DNA of 64,000 nucleotides, taken from NCBI GenBank assembly GCA_023953835.1, contig JAMLJB010000001.1, forward strand, positions 1,674,001 through 1,738,000. Direction: 5' to 3'. Positions 50,050 to 59,518 of the stretch are shown in pieces (the stretch's first letter is position 1; each line of letters starts with the position of its first letter). This DNA is from Rhizobiaceae bacterium (GTDB lineage: Bacteria; Pseudomonadota; Alphaproteobacteria; Rhizobiales; Rhizobiaceae). Below the pieces are notes generated by a model. The model worked only from the letters and a program-made list of their open reading frames with translations, ran no database searches and was not told where the DNA came from. A program made the position numbers and the translations under genes.

Positions 50050-51633
50050 ATGTTTGAATCACTTCAGGAGCGCCTGGGCTCTATCCTGAATAACCTGACC
50101 GGGCGCGGCGCGCTGTCGGAAGCCGACGTGTCGGCGGCGCTGCGCGAGGTCCGGCGGGCATTGATCGAGGCCGACGTCCAGATCGACGTGATCCGCTCCT
50201 TCGTGGACAGGATCCGTTCCAAGGCGGTCGGCGCTGAAGTGCTGAAATCGATCAAGCCCGGCCAGATGGTCGTCAAGATAGTGCATGACGAGCTGGTCGA
50301 GATGCTCGGCTCCGAGGGCGAGACCATCGATCTCAACGCGCCCGCGCCGGTCGTCCTCATGATGGTCGGCCTGCAAGGCTCCGGCAAGACGACCACCACG
50401 GCGAAGATCGCCAAGCGGCTGACCGAAAGGCAGGGCAAGAAGGTTCTGATGGCGTCGCTCGACACCCGTCGACCGGCCGCGCAGGAGCAGCTTCGCCAGT
50501 TGGGCGAGCAGGTGCATGTCGCGACACTGCCCATCGTGGCGGGGCAGGGGCCGGTGGAAATCGCCCGGCGCGCAGTGCAGGCCGCGAAGCTCGGCGGGCA
50601 TGATGTCGTGATCCTCGATACGGCGGGCCGCACACATATCGACGAGCCGCTCATGATCGAGATGGCCGACATCAAGACGGCCTCGAACCCGCATGAAATC
50701 CTGCTTGTCGCCGATTCGCTGACCGGCCAGGACGCCGTGAACCTCGCGACCAGCTTCGATTCCCGCGTCGGCATCACCGGCCTCGTGCTGACCCGCATGG
50801 ACGGCGACGGTCGCGGCGGCGCAGCACTTTCGATGCGCGCTGTCACCGGCAAGCCTATCAAGCTGATCGGCACCGGCGAAAAGATGGACGGGCTTGAGGA
50901 GTTTCATCCCAAGCGCATCGCTGATCGCATCCTCGGCATGGGCGATATTGTGTCGCTGGTCGAAAAGGCCGCCGAGCACATCGACGCGGAAAAGGCCGCG
51001 GCGATGGCAAAGAAGATGCAGTCCGGCAAGTTCGATCTTGACGATCTGGCCGACCAGCTTCGCCAGATGCAGAAGCTTGGCGGCATGGGCGGCATCATGG
51101 GCATGATGCCGGGTGTGGGCAAGATGAAGGACCAGATGGCGGCGGCGGGGCTGGACGATTCCATGTTCAAGCGCCAGCTTGCGATCATCTCGTCCATGAC
51201 ACGGGCGGAGCGCGCCAATCCGGACGTCCTCAAGCACAGCCGCAAAAAGCGCATCGCCGCCGGCTCCGGCACGGACGCCGCCGAGATCAACCGCCTGCTC
51301 AAGATGCATCGCGGCATGGCCGACATGATGAAGGCCATGGGCGGCAAGGGCAAGGGCGGTGGCATGATGCGCCAGATGATGGGCGGGCTGGCGTCCAGGA
51401 TGGGCCTTGGGGGCATGGGTGGTGGCATGCCCGACCTTTCCAATATGGACCCGAAGCAGCTCGAAGCCTTGCAGAAGCAGGCGCAGGCGGCGGGGTTGGG
51501 TAAGGGTCTGCCGGGTGGATTGCCCGGTTTGGGTGGCGGACTGCCGGGCTTGCCCGGTGGCATGAAGCTGCCCGGCCTAGGTGGTCCCGGCGGATTGCCG
51601 GGCGGTCTGCCCGGTCTTGGCAAGAAGAAGTGA
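50050..51633 (+). CDS. ffh: Signal recognition particle protein Ffh
   Basis: The 527-aa GTPase binds signal sequences and 4.5S RNA. GLQGSGKTTTTAKIA, DTRRPAAQEQL, DTAGRTHIDE, TRMDGDGRGG (G domain), then the Met-rich M domain (about 330-460). The C-terminal 60 residues are a Gly-Leu-Pro repeat (GLPGGLPGLGGG). AAGGA lies 8 bases before ATG 50050. It is followed by chorismate mutase and rpsP. Confidence 0.96.
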   Translation: MFESLQERLGSILNNLTGRGALSEADVSAALREVRRALIEADVQIDVIRSFVDRIRSKAVGAEVLKSIKPGQMVVKIVHDELVEMLGSEGETIDLNAPAPVVLMMVGLQGSGKTTTTAKIAKRLTERQGKKVLMASLDTRRPAAQEQLRQLGEQVHVATLPIVAGQGPVEIARRAVQAAKLGGHDVVILDTAGRTHIDEPLMIEMADIKTASNPHEILLVADSLTGQDAVNLATSFDSRVGITGLVLTRMDGDGRGGAALSMRAVTGKPIKLIGTGEKMDGLEEFHPKRIADRILGMGDIVSLVEKAAEHIDAEKAAAMAKKMQSGKFDLDDLADQLRQMQKLGGMGGIMGMMPGVGKMKDQMAAAGLDDSMFKRQLAIISSMTRAERANPDVLKHSRKKRIAAGSGTDAAEINRLLKMHRGMADMMKAMGGKGKGGGMMRQMMGGLASRMGLGGMGGGMPDLSNMDPKQLEALQKQAQAAGLGKGLPGGLPGLGGGLPGLPGGMKLPGLGGPGGLPGGLPGLGKKK

Positions 51634-51643
51634 GGGAGTGGCA

Positions 51644-51979
51644 ATGACGGCCGAGCTTGATGACATTCAACGCGCGCGTGTCCTGCTCAGGGACCTGCGC
51701 GCATCCATCGACAATATCGACGCAGCCATCGTCTATATGCTGGCTGAGCGCTTTCGTTGCACGGAGGCGGTGAGCTATCTCAAGGCCCAGCACGGCCTGC
51801 CGCCCGCCGACAAGGTGCGCGAGGCAGAGCAGATCGAGCGCCTGCGGCGGCTCGCGCAGGACGCGCGCTTCAATCCGGACTTCGTCGAGAAGTTCCTGAA
51901 TTTCCTGATTGCCAATGTGATCCGGCATCACGAGGCGGTCAATGAAGGAAGAAAAGACGTCGATCTCGTCAACAAGTGA
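51644..51979 (+). CDS. Chorismate mutase (AroQ type)
   Basis: The 111-aa all-helical enzyme turns chorismate into prephenate. LRDLRASIDNIDAAIVYMLAERFRCTEAVSYLKA is the AroQ helix with active-site Arg and Lys. ATG 51644 follows GAGGGAG, 10 bases after the ffh stop. Its place between ffh and rpsP is normal for rhizobia. Confidence 0.9.
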   Translation: MTAELDDIQRARVLLRDLRASIDNIDAAIVYMLAERFRCTEAVSYLKAQHGLPPADKVREAEQIERLRRLAQDARFNPDFVEKFLNFLIANVIRHHEAVNEGRKDVDLVNK

Positions 51980-52024
51980 GATCGACCAACCAACCACAGA
52001 GATACAAATTCCAGGAGAATTGAA

Positions 52025-52417
52025 ATGGCATTGAAAATTCGTCTCGCCCGTGCAGGCGCAAAGAAGCGCCCCTACTATCACATCGTCGTCGCTGATGCGC
52101 GCTCGCCGCGCGATGGCCGCTTCATCGAGGCGGTCGGTGCATGGAACCCGACGCTGGCGAAGGATGCCGATCGCGTGACGCTCGACACCGATCGCGTCAA
52201 GCATTGGCTGTCGCAGGGCGCGCAGCCGACCGATCGCGTGCTGCGCTTCCTCGACCAGGCCGGCGTCGCCAAGCGTCCGTCGCGCAGCAATCCGACCAAG
52301 GCGGTTCCGGGCAAGAAGGCCCAGGAGCGCGTCGCGCTTCAGAAGCAGGCCGAGGAAGCCGCAGCGGCAGCAGCCGCAGCGGAAGCTCCCGTCGAGGAAG
52401 CCGCCGCCAGCGAGTAA
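52025..52417 (+). CDS. rpsP: Ribosomal protein S16 with Ala/Glu tail
   Basis: The 130-aa S16 starts [35 protein letters not shown]. The tail from about residue 105 is Ala/Glu-rich; E. coli S16 is 82 aa. AGGAGA precedes the ATG. In related genomes rimM follows directly; here a LysR gene lies downstream on the other strand and rimM is 40 kb away. Confidence 0.95.
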   Translation: MALKIRLARAGAKKRPYYHIVVADARSPRDGRFIEAVGAWNPTLAKDADRVTLDTDRVKHWLSQGAQPTDRVLRFLDQAGVAKRPSRSNPTKAVPGKKAQERVALQKQAEEAAAAAAAAEAPVEEAAASE

Positions 52418-52587
52418 GACTTATGTTTCGCCAGCTTCCGAAGCTGGCGAGCTATCAATAGTTGCCATTCAAAGATCGGCTGCAACGCTTCATGATTTGT
52501 AGCCGATCTTGAACGGATACACCTGAGATTGCAGGCCAGGTGCGGTATGCGCTGTGCGTCAAAGCTTGAGCGTGCCGATGCAAAGCT
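52418..52587. other. Intergenic hairpins after rpsP, second inversion junction
   Basis: Two perfect or near-perfect hairpins are present: CGCCAGCTT/AAGCTGGCG (52429-52449) and AAGATCGGCTGCAA/TTGTAGCCGATCTT (52472-52485, 52497-52510, one mismatch). No T-run follows, so termination by them is uncertain. By synteny this is the other breakpoint of the inferred inversion. Confidence 0.5.
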
Positions 52588-53475
52588 TCACGATAGCAGC
52601 TTCGCCAATACTCTTGCCACGTGCTGCAGCCCTATATCTTTGGCCCGCCTTTGGTGCCAGGCAAGATGAAGTGAGAAGCCATCGACCGGGAAGGGTGGGG
52701 GCGAAAGTATCAGGTCGCGGCTTTCATGCAAAACCCGCGAGGGCAGCATGGCAATCATGTCTGATCCGCGTAACAGATCTGGCACCATTCCAAAATTCGG
52801 GACTACAAGGCCCACACGACGCGCAAGGCCTCGTCGGGCGAGTTCGGCATCTAGCGGAGTGCGTATATCGCCCCGGCCTGAAACAAGAATATGCGGGAAA
52901 GCAAGCCAGCGATCGAGATCAAAACGCGACGCCGCAGGGTGGCCTGATCGCATTGCTACCAGATAATGTTCCGTAAGTATTTCTTCCCGATGGATATATT
53001 CGTCGCTGGTCGGGAAAACCGAGATTGCGAGGTCTGTGGCTCCATCGATAAGTGCCATACGCGCGGCGTCGGCGCCATGCCATGGCTGGATCACGAGGTC
53101 TATGCCGGGTGCTGTTTCTTGCAGGGCGCGCTGCAGTGGGCCGATCACAAAAAGGGCGGGGTAGTCAGCCATCAAAATGTGCAGGGTTTGACGCGTCTCT
53201 CGCAGCGGGACCTTGGGCGCATCGACGAGATCCACTACGCCCGCCAGCAGCGATTTCAATGGCGCGCGCAGGGCTTCCGCCTTCGCTGTCAGCCGCATGG
53301 TGCCGCGGCCGCGTTCCAGCAATTCGTCGCGGAAAAGATGGCGGCAGCGTTGCAGCGCCGCCGAGGTGGCTGGCTGGGATAAGCCCAAGCGATCCGCAGC
53401 GTGGCTCACATGAGCTTCGTCGAGGAGAGCGTCCAGGACAACGAGCAGGTTAAGATCCAAAGATCGTAAATTCAT
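52588..53475 (-). CDS. LysR-family transcriptional regulator
   Basis: The 295-aa regulator starts MNLRSLDLNLLVVLDALLDE with the N-terminal winged HTH (VSHAADRLGLSQPATSAALQRCRHLFRDELLERG), as in NodD-like LysR proteins. It is divergent from the quinone-reductase gene and probably controls it. Confidence 0.9.
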   Translation of the reverse strand: MNLRSLDLNLLVVLDALLDEAHVSHAADRLGLSQPATSAALQRCRHLFRDELLERGRGTMRLTAKAEALRAPLKSLLAGVVDLVDAPKVPLRETRQTLHILMADYPALFVIGPLQRALQETAPGIDLVIQPWHGADAARMALIDGATDLAISVFPTSDEYIHREEILTEHYLVAMRSGHPAASRFDLDRWLAFPHILVSGRGDIRTPLDAELARRGLARRVGLVVPNFGMVPDLLRGSDMIAMLPSRVLHESRDLILSPPPFPVDGFSLHLAWHQRRAKDIGLQHVARVLAKLLS

Positions 53476-53563
53476 ACTGTGGATAATAGCATAGTCAATA
53501 AATCGATTGGAGTAATTTTTAAGCTGCCGTCATGGTCATTGCAATGCAATGCAGGAGACGACC
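53476..53563. promoter_or_regulatory. Divergent promoter with possible LysR site
   Basis: The 88-base region between the LysR gene and the NAD(P)H oxidoreductase holds CAAT-AAATCG-ATTG (53496-53509), a short inverted repeat of LysR type. A LysR protein commonly binds such a site between divergent genes. No further support. Confidence 0.4.
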
Positions 53564-54127
53564 ATGACCAAAACCCTTCTTCTTCTTTTCCATCCCGATC
53601 TGAACCGTTCAAGGGCGAATGCCGCCCTTGCGAAAGCCGCCGCGGCGATGCCAGAGGTCGAGGTAGTCGATATGTATCGGACTTGTCCGGACGGGCTCGA
53701 CCTATACAGAGATGGTGAGCGCGAGGCTGCGAGGCTTCTGAGCGCCGCCCGGATCGTGCTGCAATTTCCCGTGCAGTGGTATTCAACGCCGTCACTATTG
53801 AAAGTCTGGCAAGATGCGGTGCTCACGCGGATGTTCTACCTGACCTACGAAGCCGAAGGTAGCCGTCTTGAGGGTGTGCCACTCCTGATTGCGGCAACCG
53901 CCGGTAATACGTACGAGAGCTATAAGCCGGGTGGGCGAAATCTGTTTACCATCACGGACCTCTTCGCCCCGTTGCGTGCCACTGCAAATCGCTGCGGATT
54001 GGTCTGGGCTGAGCCGTTTATCCTCTATGGTGCGGACAAGCTCTCCACCGGAGCGATAAATGATGCCGCCGTCGCCTATGCCTCCACACTCGCCGCCTGG
54101 ATCGGCATTTCGGCGGAAGTGGGATGA
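53564..54127 (+). CDS. Flavodoxin-fold NAD(P)H oxidoreductase (KefG/MdaB-like)
   Basis: The 187-aa protein has LLLFHPDLNRSRANAAL (FMN/FAD phosphate region) and FPVQWYSTPSLLKVWQDAV, typical of NAD(P)H quinone reductases of the KefF/KefG type. It probably reduces quinones or electrophiles. ATG 53564 has GGAG 8 bases before it. A membrane protein follows after 6 bases. Confidence 0.88.
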   Translation: MTKTLLLLFHPDLNRSRANAALAKAAAAMPEVEVVDMYRTCPDGLDLYRDGEREAARLLSAARIVLQFPVQWYSTPSLLKVWQDAVLTRMFYLTYEAEGSRLEGVPLLIAATAGNTYESYKPGGRNLFTITDLFAPLRATANRCGLVWAEPFILYGADKLSTGAINDAAVAYASTLAAWIGISAEVG

Positions 54128-54133
54128 ACCATC

Positions 54134-54550
54134 ATGAAAATGCACGACACTTTTGCCGATCTCGCTCTCGGCACGCCGTTCTGGTTCACGCTTTCAGCCC
54201 GGATTTTACCGATCGGACTGCTCGGCCAATTCCTGAGCGCAGGAGCAGCGCTTTTCCGGAATGCCAATCTATGGAGCCTCCATACCATTCTTGGTGCATC
54301 CTTGCTTATCTCATCGATAATTCTTCTTGGTGGCGCGCTTCTGGTGCGTCGATTGCGTGGCTTCGCTTGGTGGTCCGGACTGGTCTTCGTGCTTTATCTT
54401 GCCCAAATCGGGTTGGCTGCCGGAACGAATCCGCTGATGCTCTCTTTTCATCCGTTCAATGGTGCGATGCTGCTGGCCGGTGGCTTGATATTGCTGGCGA
54501 AGACAGAGCGTCGCCGCGCTCGCTCCGTTCATTTGACACTGGCCGAATAG
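54134..54550 (+). CDS. Four-segment membrane protein
   Basis: The 138-aa protein has four hydrophobic segments (LSARILPIGLLGQFLSAGAAL, LHTILGASLLISSIILLGGAL, FAWWSGLVFVLYLAQIGLAA, FNGAMLLAGGLILLA). It resembles DUF6220-type proteins as I recall. It is co-transcribed with the oxidoreductase, so it may be an electron or quinone partner, but that is only inferred from position. Confidence 0.7.
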   Translation: MKMHDTFADLALGTPFWFTLSARILPIGLLGQFLSAGAALFRNANLWSLHTILGASLLISSIILLGGALLVRRLRGFAWWSGLVFVLYLAQIGLAAGTNPLMLSFHPFNGAMLLAGGLILLAKTERRRARSVHLTLAE

Positions 54551-54606
54551 TGTCTGGTACCGAGCTGCACCAGCCGCGGCAGTGCGGCTTAATCGGATAC
54601 AAATGC

Positions 54607-54634
54607 AAAGGGCGAGCTATACGGCTCGCCCTTT
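54607..54634. terminator. Hairpin between convergent genes
   Basis: AAAGGGCGAGC/GCTCGCCCTTT (54607-54617, 54624-54634) lies between the membrane protein gene and the asd stop. The stem is 11 bp; T-runs are short in both directions. Confidence 0.6.
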
Positions 54635-54650
54635 ACATATCAAATTCTGC

Positions 54651-55685
54651 TTAAGCAGCCTTCTTCTTCGGCGTGATAAGCCCGCGAGCGACCAGCAGTT
54701 CGGCGATCTGAACGGCATTGAGGGCCGCTCCCTTGCGCAGATTGTCCGAGACGACCCATAGGGCCAATCCGTTTTCGACGGTCGGGTCTTCGCGGATGCG
54801 TGAAATATAAGTCGCATCCTCGCCAGCGCTTTCGACAGGCGTGACGTAGCCGCCATTCTCGCGCTTGTCGATGACGACACAGCCCGGCGCGTCGCGCAGG
54901 ATGTCGCGCGCTTCGTCCGCCGTGATCGGCTTTTCAAATTCAAGGTTGATGGCTTCCGAGTGCCCGATGAACACCGGCACGCGCACGCAGGTTGCCGTCA
55001 CCTTGATCTTCGGGTCGAGCATCTTCTTGGTCTCGGCGACCATCTTCCACTCTTCCTTGGTGTAGCCATCCTCCATGAACACGTCGATGTGCGGGATGAC
55101 GTTGAAGGCGATGCGCTTGGTGAACTTCTTCGCCTCGATGGGATCGGCAACGAAAACCGCGCGCGACTGCGAAAACAGCTCGTCCATGCCTTCCTTGCCG
55201 GCGCCGGACACCGATTGATAGGTCGAGACGACGATCCGCTTGATCGTCGCCGCGTCGTGGAGCGGCTTGAGCGCCACGAGCATCTGCGCGGTCGAGCAGT
55301 TCGGGTTCGCGATGATGTTCTTCCTGGTGAAGCCCTCCACGGCGTCGGGGTTCACCTCGGGGACGACCAGCGGGACGTCCGCGTCGTAGCGCCACGCGGA
55401 AGAGTTATCGATGACGATGCAGCCCTGCTTGCCGATCTTCGGCGACCATTCCTTGGACACATTGCCGCCCGCCGACATGAGGCAGATGTCCGTGTCGGAA
55501 AAATCGTAGCTGTCCAGCGCTTTCACCTTGAGGGTGCGGTCCCCATAAGACACTTCGGTGCCCTGGCTGCGGCGCGAGGCCAGCGCCACGACTTCATCGG
55601 CGGGAAAGCCGCGTTCTTCGAGAATGTCGAGCATTTCGCGGCCGACATTTCCCGTCGCGCCGACAATTGCTACCTTGAAACCCAT
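54651..55685 (-). CDS. asd: Aspartate-semialdehyde dehydrogenase
   Basis: The 344-aa enzyme reduces aspartyl phosphate for lysine, threonine and methionine. VGATGNVGREML, NPNCSTAQ (catalytic Cys) and VPVFIGHSEA (His) are visible. AGGAGAC lies 8 bases before ATG 55685; the frame upstream is not family sequence. Confidence 0.95.
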   Translation of the reverse strand: MGFKVAIVGATGNVGREMLDILEERGFPADEVVALASRRSQGTEVSYGDRTLKVKALDSYDFSDTDICLMSAGGNVSKEWSPKIGKQGCIVIDNSSAWRYDADVPLVVPEVNPDAVEGFTRKNIIANPNCSTAQMLVALKPLHDAATIKRIVVSTYQSVSGAGKEGMDELFSQSRAVFVADPIEAKKFTKRIAFNVIPHIDVFMEDGYTKEEWKMVAETKKMLDPKIKVTATCVRVPVFIGHSEAINLEFEKPITADEARDILRDAPGCVVIDKRENGGYVTPVESAGEDATYISRIREDPTVENGLALWVVSDNLRKGAALNAVQIAELLVARGLITPKKKAA

Positions 55686-55997
55686 CGCAAAAGTCTCCTG
55701 TCGCTCTCCGCTTGGTTTGGAGAAGAACCCGCCGGCCTCGCGGGTCCCGCCTCCCTCGGGCCGGACCCGGGGAGAGGGCGGATTGGCCAAGGGAGATCAG
55801 ACCGTGGTGACGGTGGTTTTTTTGGCCGTTGATTTGGTGAAGCGGACGCAAGCACGAACGTCCCGGCTGCGGAGGTTCAGTCCGAAGCCGGAGCAATCGA
55901 TTGTCATGAGGCCCAAATGGCTCAATGTCTTCGCTCCATACGCGGCAGCGCTATCGCGCGGAATGGGCGCGGAGTCAATCTGCCTTAGGTCGATGAC
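55686..55997. other. Intergenic region between asd and leuB
   Basis: These 312 bases hold no gene I can support; open frames are extensions of asd or shadows. It contains GC-rich stretches near 55740-55790 (GGCCTCGCGGGTCC, CTCGGGCCGG) that could fold. It must hold the asd promoter. Confidence 0.45.
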
Positions 55998-57098
55998 CTA
56001 GGAGACGAACCGCGCGAGGATTGCATCACCCATCGCGACTGTGCCGACTTCGGTCATCCCGGCGGACATGATGTCCTTCGTGCGCAACCCGTCATCCAGA
56101 ACGTCGGCGATTGCGCCTTCCAGCCTGTCGGCCTCCTCGACCATGCCGAACGAATAGCGCAGGCACATTGCGAAAGATGCGATCATGGCGATGGGATTGG
56201 CGATGCCCTTGCCCGCAATATCGGGGGCCGAGCCGTGCACCGGCTCATAGAGTGCTTTGCGCTTGCCGGTCTTGCCGTCCGCCGCGCCGAGCGAGGCCGA
56301 GGGCAGCATGCCGAGCGAGCCGGTCAGCATCGCCGCGACATCGGAAAGCATGTCGCCGAACAGGTTGTCGGTGACGATCACGTCGAACTGCTTGGGCCAG
56401 CGCACAAGCTGCATGCCGCCTGCATCGGCCAGCATGTGGTCGAGCTTCACGTCGGAATATTTCGCCTTGTGGGTCTGGGTGACGACCTCGTTCCACAGCA
56501 CACCGGACTTCATGACGTTGCGCTTTTCCATCGAGGTAACATGGTTGCGGCGAGTCCGCGCCAGCTCGAAGGCGACGCCGGAAATGCGCTCGATCTCGAA
56601 CGTGTCATAGACCTGCGTGTCGATACCGCGCTTCTGGCCGTTGCCGAGATCGATGATCTCCTTCGGCTCGCCGAAATAGACCCCGCCGGTCAGCTCGCGC
56701 ACGATGAGGATGTCGAGGCCCTCGATCACGTCCTTCTTCAGCGACGAGGATTCGGCGAGGGCGGGATAGCAGATCGCGGGGCGCAGATTGGCGAACAGGG
56801 CAAGGTCCTTGCGCAGCCGCAGCAGACCCGCCTCGGGGCGCACCTCATAGGGCACGCCGTCCCATTTCGGGCCGCCGACCGCGCCGAAGAGAACGGCATC
56901 GGCGGCGAGCGCCTTGTCCATGTCCGCATCGGAAATCGCCTTGCCGTGGGCGTCGTAGGCCGAGCCGCCCGCCAGTCCCTCGTCGGTCTCGAATCCGGCG
57001 CCGTTTTTGTTCATCGCGGCAATGATCTTCTTGACCTCCGCCATCGCTTCCGGGCCGATACCGTCACCGGAGAGAAGGAAAAGCTTGCGCGCTGCCAT
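55998..57098 (-). CDS. leuB: 3-isopropylmalate dehydrogenase
   Basis: The 366-aa enzyme carries out the third step of leucine synthesis. [36 protein letters not shown] and [14 protein letters not shown] are typical. AGGA lies 9 bases before ATG 57098. ridA and leuD are upstream on the same strand. Confidence 0.96.
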   Translation of the reverse strand: MAARKLFLLSGDGIGPEAMAEVKKIIAAMNKNGAGFETDEGLAGGSAYDAHGKAISDADMDKALAADAVLFGAVGGPKWDGVPYEVRPEAGLLRLRKDLALFANLRPAICYPALAESSSLKKDVIEGLDILIVRELTGGVYFGEPKEIIDLGNGQKRGIDTQVYDTFEIERISGVAFELARTRRNHVTSMEKRNVMKSGVLWNEVVTQTHKAKYSDVKLDHMLADAGGMQLVRWPKQFDVIVTDNLFGDMLSDVAAMLTGSLGMLPSASLGAADGKTGKRKALYEPVHGSAPDIAGKGIANPIAMIASFAMCLRYSFGMVEEADRLEGAIADVLDDGLRTKDIMSAGMTEVGTVAMGDAILARFVS

Positions 57099-57172
57099 GA
57101 TGAAATATCCTGAGAAAGATGATGGGCGCGTCTGGCTACCGCGCTTGCAGCGGATTGACAAGCATGCGGTCG

Positions 57173-57556
57173 TCAGATGCGCTTCAATGCCGTCACTTCG
57201 ATTTCAATTTTCATCTCCGGCTTGTTGAGTTGGCACACGATCATCGTTGCAGCCGGACGTATGTCGCCGAAAGTTTCTCCGAGGATCGGAAATACGCGGT
57301 CCACATAGGACCGGTCGGTGACATAGTAGTGGGCGCGCACCACATCGGCCAGTTCGAAGCCGCCTTCAGCCAATGCCGCGCCGATGGTGGAAAGGCAGTT
57401 CCGCGTCTGGTCCTCCACGCTTTCGGGCATGGCCATCGTGGCGTAGTCGTAGCCGGTCGTGCCTGAGACGAAGCACCAGTCACCCTGCACGACAGCGCGG
57501 CTGTAGCCCGCCGTCTTTTCGAATGGCGAGCCGGTCGAGATCAGCCGACGGCTCAC
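57173..57556 (-). CDS. RidA-family protein
   Basis: The 127-aa protein has [26 protein letters not shown] and the RidA-type [12 protein letters not shown]. RidA deaminates reactive enamine/imine products of amino acid metabolism. Its ATG overlaps the leuD stop by 4 bases, so it is coupled between leuD and leuB and may protect branched-chain synthesis. The conserved Arg (IRPAATMIV) is present. Confidence 0.87.
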   Translation of the reverse strand: MSRRLISTGSPFEKTAGYSRAVVQGDWCFVSGTTGYDYATMAMPESVEDQTRNCLSTIGAALAEGGFELADVVRAHYYVTDRSYVDRVFPILGETFGDIRPAATMIVCQLNKPEMKIEIEVTALKRI

Positions 57557-58158
57557 GCCCAGGGACGGCTTTCGGCGGTTTTCTTCTCGAAGCTGTCGAT
57601 TGCGCTGGATTTCTCAAGCGTCAGGCCGATGTCGTCGAGTCCGTTCAGGAGGCAGTGGCGACGGAACTCATCGATGGAGAATTTCACGACGCCGCCATCC
57701 GGGCCGCGAATTTCCTGTTCTTCGAGGTCGACCGTCAACGTCGCATTGGCTCCGCGTTCGGCGTCGTCCATCAGCTTTTCGAGGTCTTCTGGGCTCACCA
57801 CCACCGGCAGTATGCCGTTCTTGAAGCAATTGTTGTAGAAGATGTCGGCAAAGCTCGTCGAAATCACGCAACGAATGCCAAAATCGAGCAGCGCCCATGG
57901 GGCATGCTCACGGCTGGACCCGCAGCCGAAATTGTCGCCCGCCACGAGGATCTGGGCCTTGCGGTAGGCGGGCTTGTTCAGCACGAAATCCTGGTTTTCG
58001 TGGCCATGCTCGTTGAAGCGCATCTCGGCGAAGAGGCCCTTTGCGAGTCCGGTGCGCTTGATCGTTTTCAGATAGTCCTTGGGGATAATCATATCGGTGT
58101 CGATATTGACGATCCGCAGGGGCGCCGCGACGCCGGTGAGCGTTGTAAACTTGTCCAT
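57553..58158 (-). CDS. leuD: 3-isopropylmalate dehydratase small subunit
   Basis: The 201-aa subunit has [28 protein letters not shown] and [11 protein letters not shown]. It pairs with LeuC (not in the window) to isomerise isopropylmalate. ATG 58158 is chosen by the family start [11 protein letters not shown]. Confidence 0.95.
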   Translation of the reverse strand: MDKFTTLTGVAAPLRIVNIDTDMIIPKDYLKTIKRTGLAKGLFAEMRFNEHGHENQDFVLNKPAYRKAQILVAGDNFGCGSSREHAPWALLDFGIRCVISTSFADIFYNNCFKNGILPVVVSPEDLEKLMDDAERGANATLTVDLEEQEIRGPDGGVVKFSIDEFRRHCLLNGLDDIGLTLEKSSAIDSFEKKTAESRPWA

Positions 58159-58231
58159 GGCTTTAACCCCGTTGGTCCGTTCGGGAATGGCTTCGGCCCG
58201 CTTTACACAAACTCCGTGCCGAATCAAAGCA

Positions 58232-59413
58232 TCAGATGATGTTGAGTTCGCGGAATGCGCGCCCCGCTGTCACGCGCTCATAGCCGAACACCGAGCAGTC
58301 GATGGTCTGATAGCTTCCGTGGATGACAAGTTCGGCGATTGCCTTGCCGACCGCCGGGGCCTGCTGGAGGCCGTGGCCGGAAAACCCGTTGGCGAATATG
58401 AAGTTCGCTACTTCGGGGTGGGGGCCGATGACTGCGTTCTGGTCCAGCGTGTTGTAGTCGTAGTGGCCCGCCCAGGCGCGCGTCATCTTGATGGCTTCGA
58501 AGGCCGGAATCCGGTTGGCCAGCGTCGGCCAGATGGTTTCTTCGAAAAGTGACCATTCGGGGTTGAAATCGGCTGGATCGGCGGCCTGTTCTCCATCCTC
58601 ATTCTCCGCCCCGCCGGTGATATAGACGGAGCCTTCCGGTCGGACATAGATGCCGCTCGGATCAACCAGCAAGGGCATGTCTTGGAACCTGTCGCGCGCT
58701 TCGAACACAAACACCGTTCTCTTGCGCGGTTCGACCGGCAGGAGAAGGCCCGCCATGGCGGCGACCGCGCCGGCATTAGGTCCGGCCGCGTTGACGATGG
58801 TGCCTGCCCCGAGCGTCGTGCCGTCCTTCAGCGTGACGGAATTGACCTTGCAGCCCTCTCGCCCGATCGATCCGACCTCGCTCTGGATGAGATCGACATT
58901 CATGCCGCGCAGGGCCTTTCTGAACAGCATCAGCAGGGCGTGCGCATCGAACCATCCCTCTCCGCTTTCGCCATATGCGCCTGCCGCGACCCCGTCAGTC
59001 GAGAGCCATTGGAAGCGCCGGGCAAGCGCTTCGGCATCTTCCAGAAGGATGCTGGCGCCTTCGCTCATCTGGACGTCATGGTTTGCCGACAGTACCGGTA
59101 GTCCCTCGCCTGACGCCAATAACAGATAGCCGCCTTCCCGGAACCCGATATCCGCGTTCGCACCGAATTCGTCTTTCAGGCTCCGAAAAAGTCCGAGCGT
59201 GAACTGTGAAAGGCGGATGTTCTCGCGGATCGAGAATTGCTGGCGAATCGAGGCGGCTGAAAGCGTGGTGGAGGAATGCTCGAACTGCGGATCGCGCTCC
59301 ACTACCGCGATTGTTCCAACAAAGCCTTCCTTGCGAAGGAAATATGCGATGGAACTTCCGACGATGGCTCCGCCGACAATGACAATATCGTAGTTCAAAC
59401 CTGCCTCCGGCAT
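58232..59413 (-). CDS. FAD-dependent oxidoreductase (DAO family)
   Basis: The 393-aa protein has the FAD fold [19 protein letters not shown] and family features [15 protein letters not shown], and [20 protein letters not shown] at the end. It oxidises an unknown amino-acid or amine. The start is ATG 59413, or TTG 59398 (GGAGG lies 5 bases before TTG). A CoA-ester lyase gene lies divergently upstream. Confidence 0.88.
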   Translation of the reverse strand: MPEAGLNYDIVIVGGAIVGSSIAYFLRKEGFVGTIAVVERDPQFEHSSTTLSAASIRQQFSIRENIRLSQFTLGLFRSLKDEFGANADIGFREGGYLLLASGEGLPVLSANHDVQMSEGASILLEDAEALARRFQWLSTDGVAAGAYGESGEGWFDAHALLMLFRKALRGMNVDLIQSEVGSIGREGCKVNSVTLKDGTTLGAGTIVNAAGPNAGAVAAMAGLLLPVEPRKRTVFVFEARDRFQDMPLLVDPSGIYVRPEGSVYITGGAENEDGEQAADPADFNPEWSLFEETIWPTLANRIPAFEAIKMTRAWAGHYDYNTLDQNAVIGPHPEVANFIFANGFSGHGLQQAPAVGKAIAELVIHGSYQTIDCSVFGYERVTAGRAFRELNII

Positions 59414-59518
59414 TTTTTGCTGTCGAAACGCCAGCGCGTCGTTCCTGTCAAGCGCATTGGAGCGCCTGTGCAATGGTCCAGCCTTGCCATGCCGCTATCC
59501 GCGCTGCATAGATGGCCC

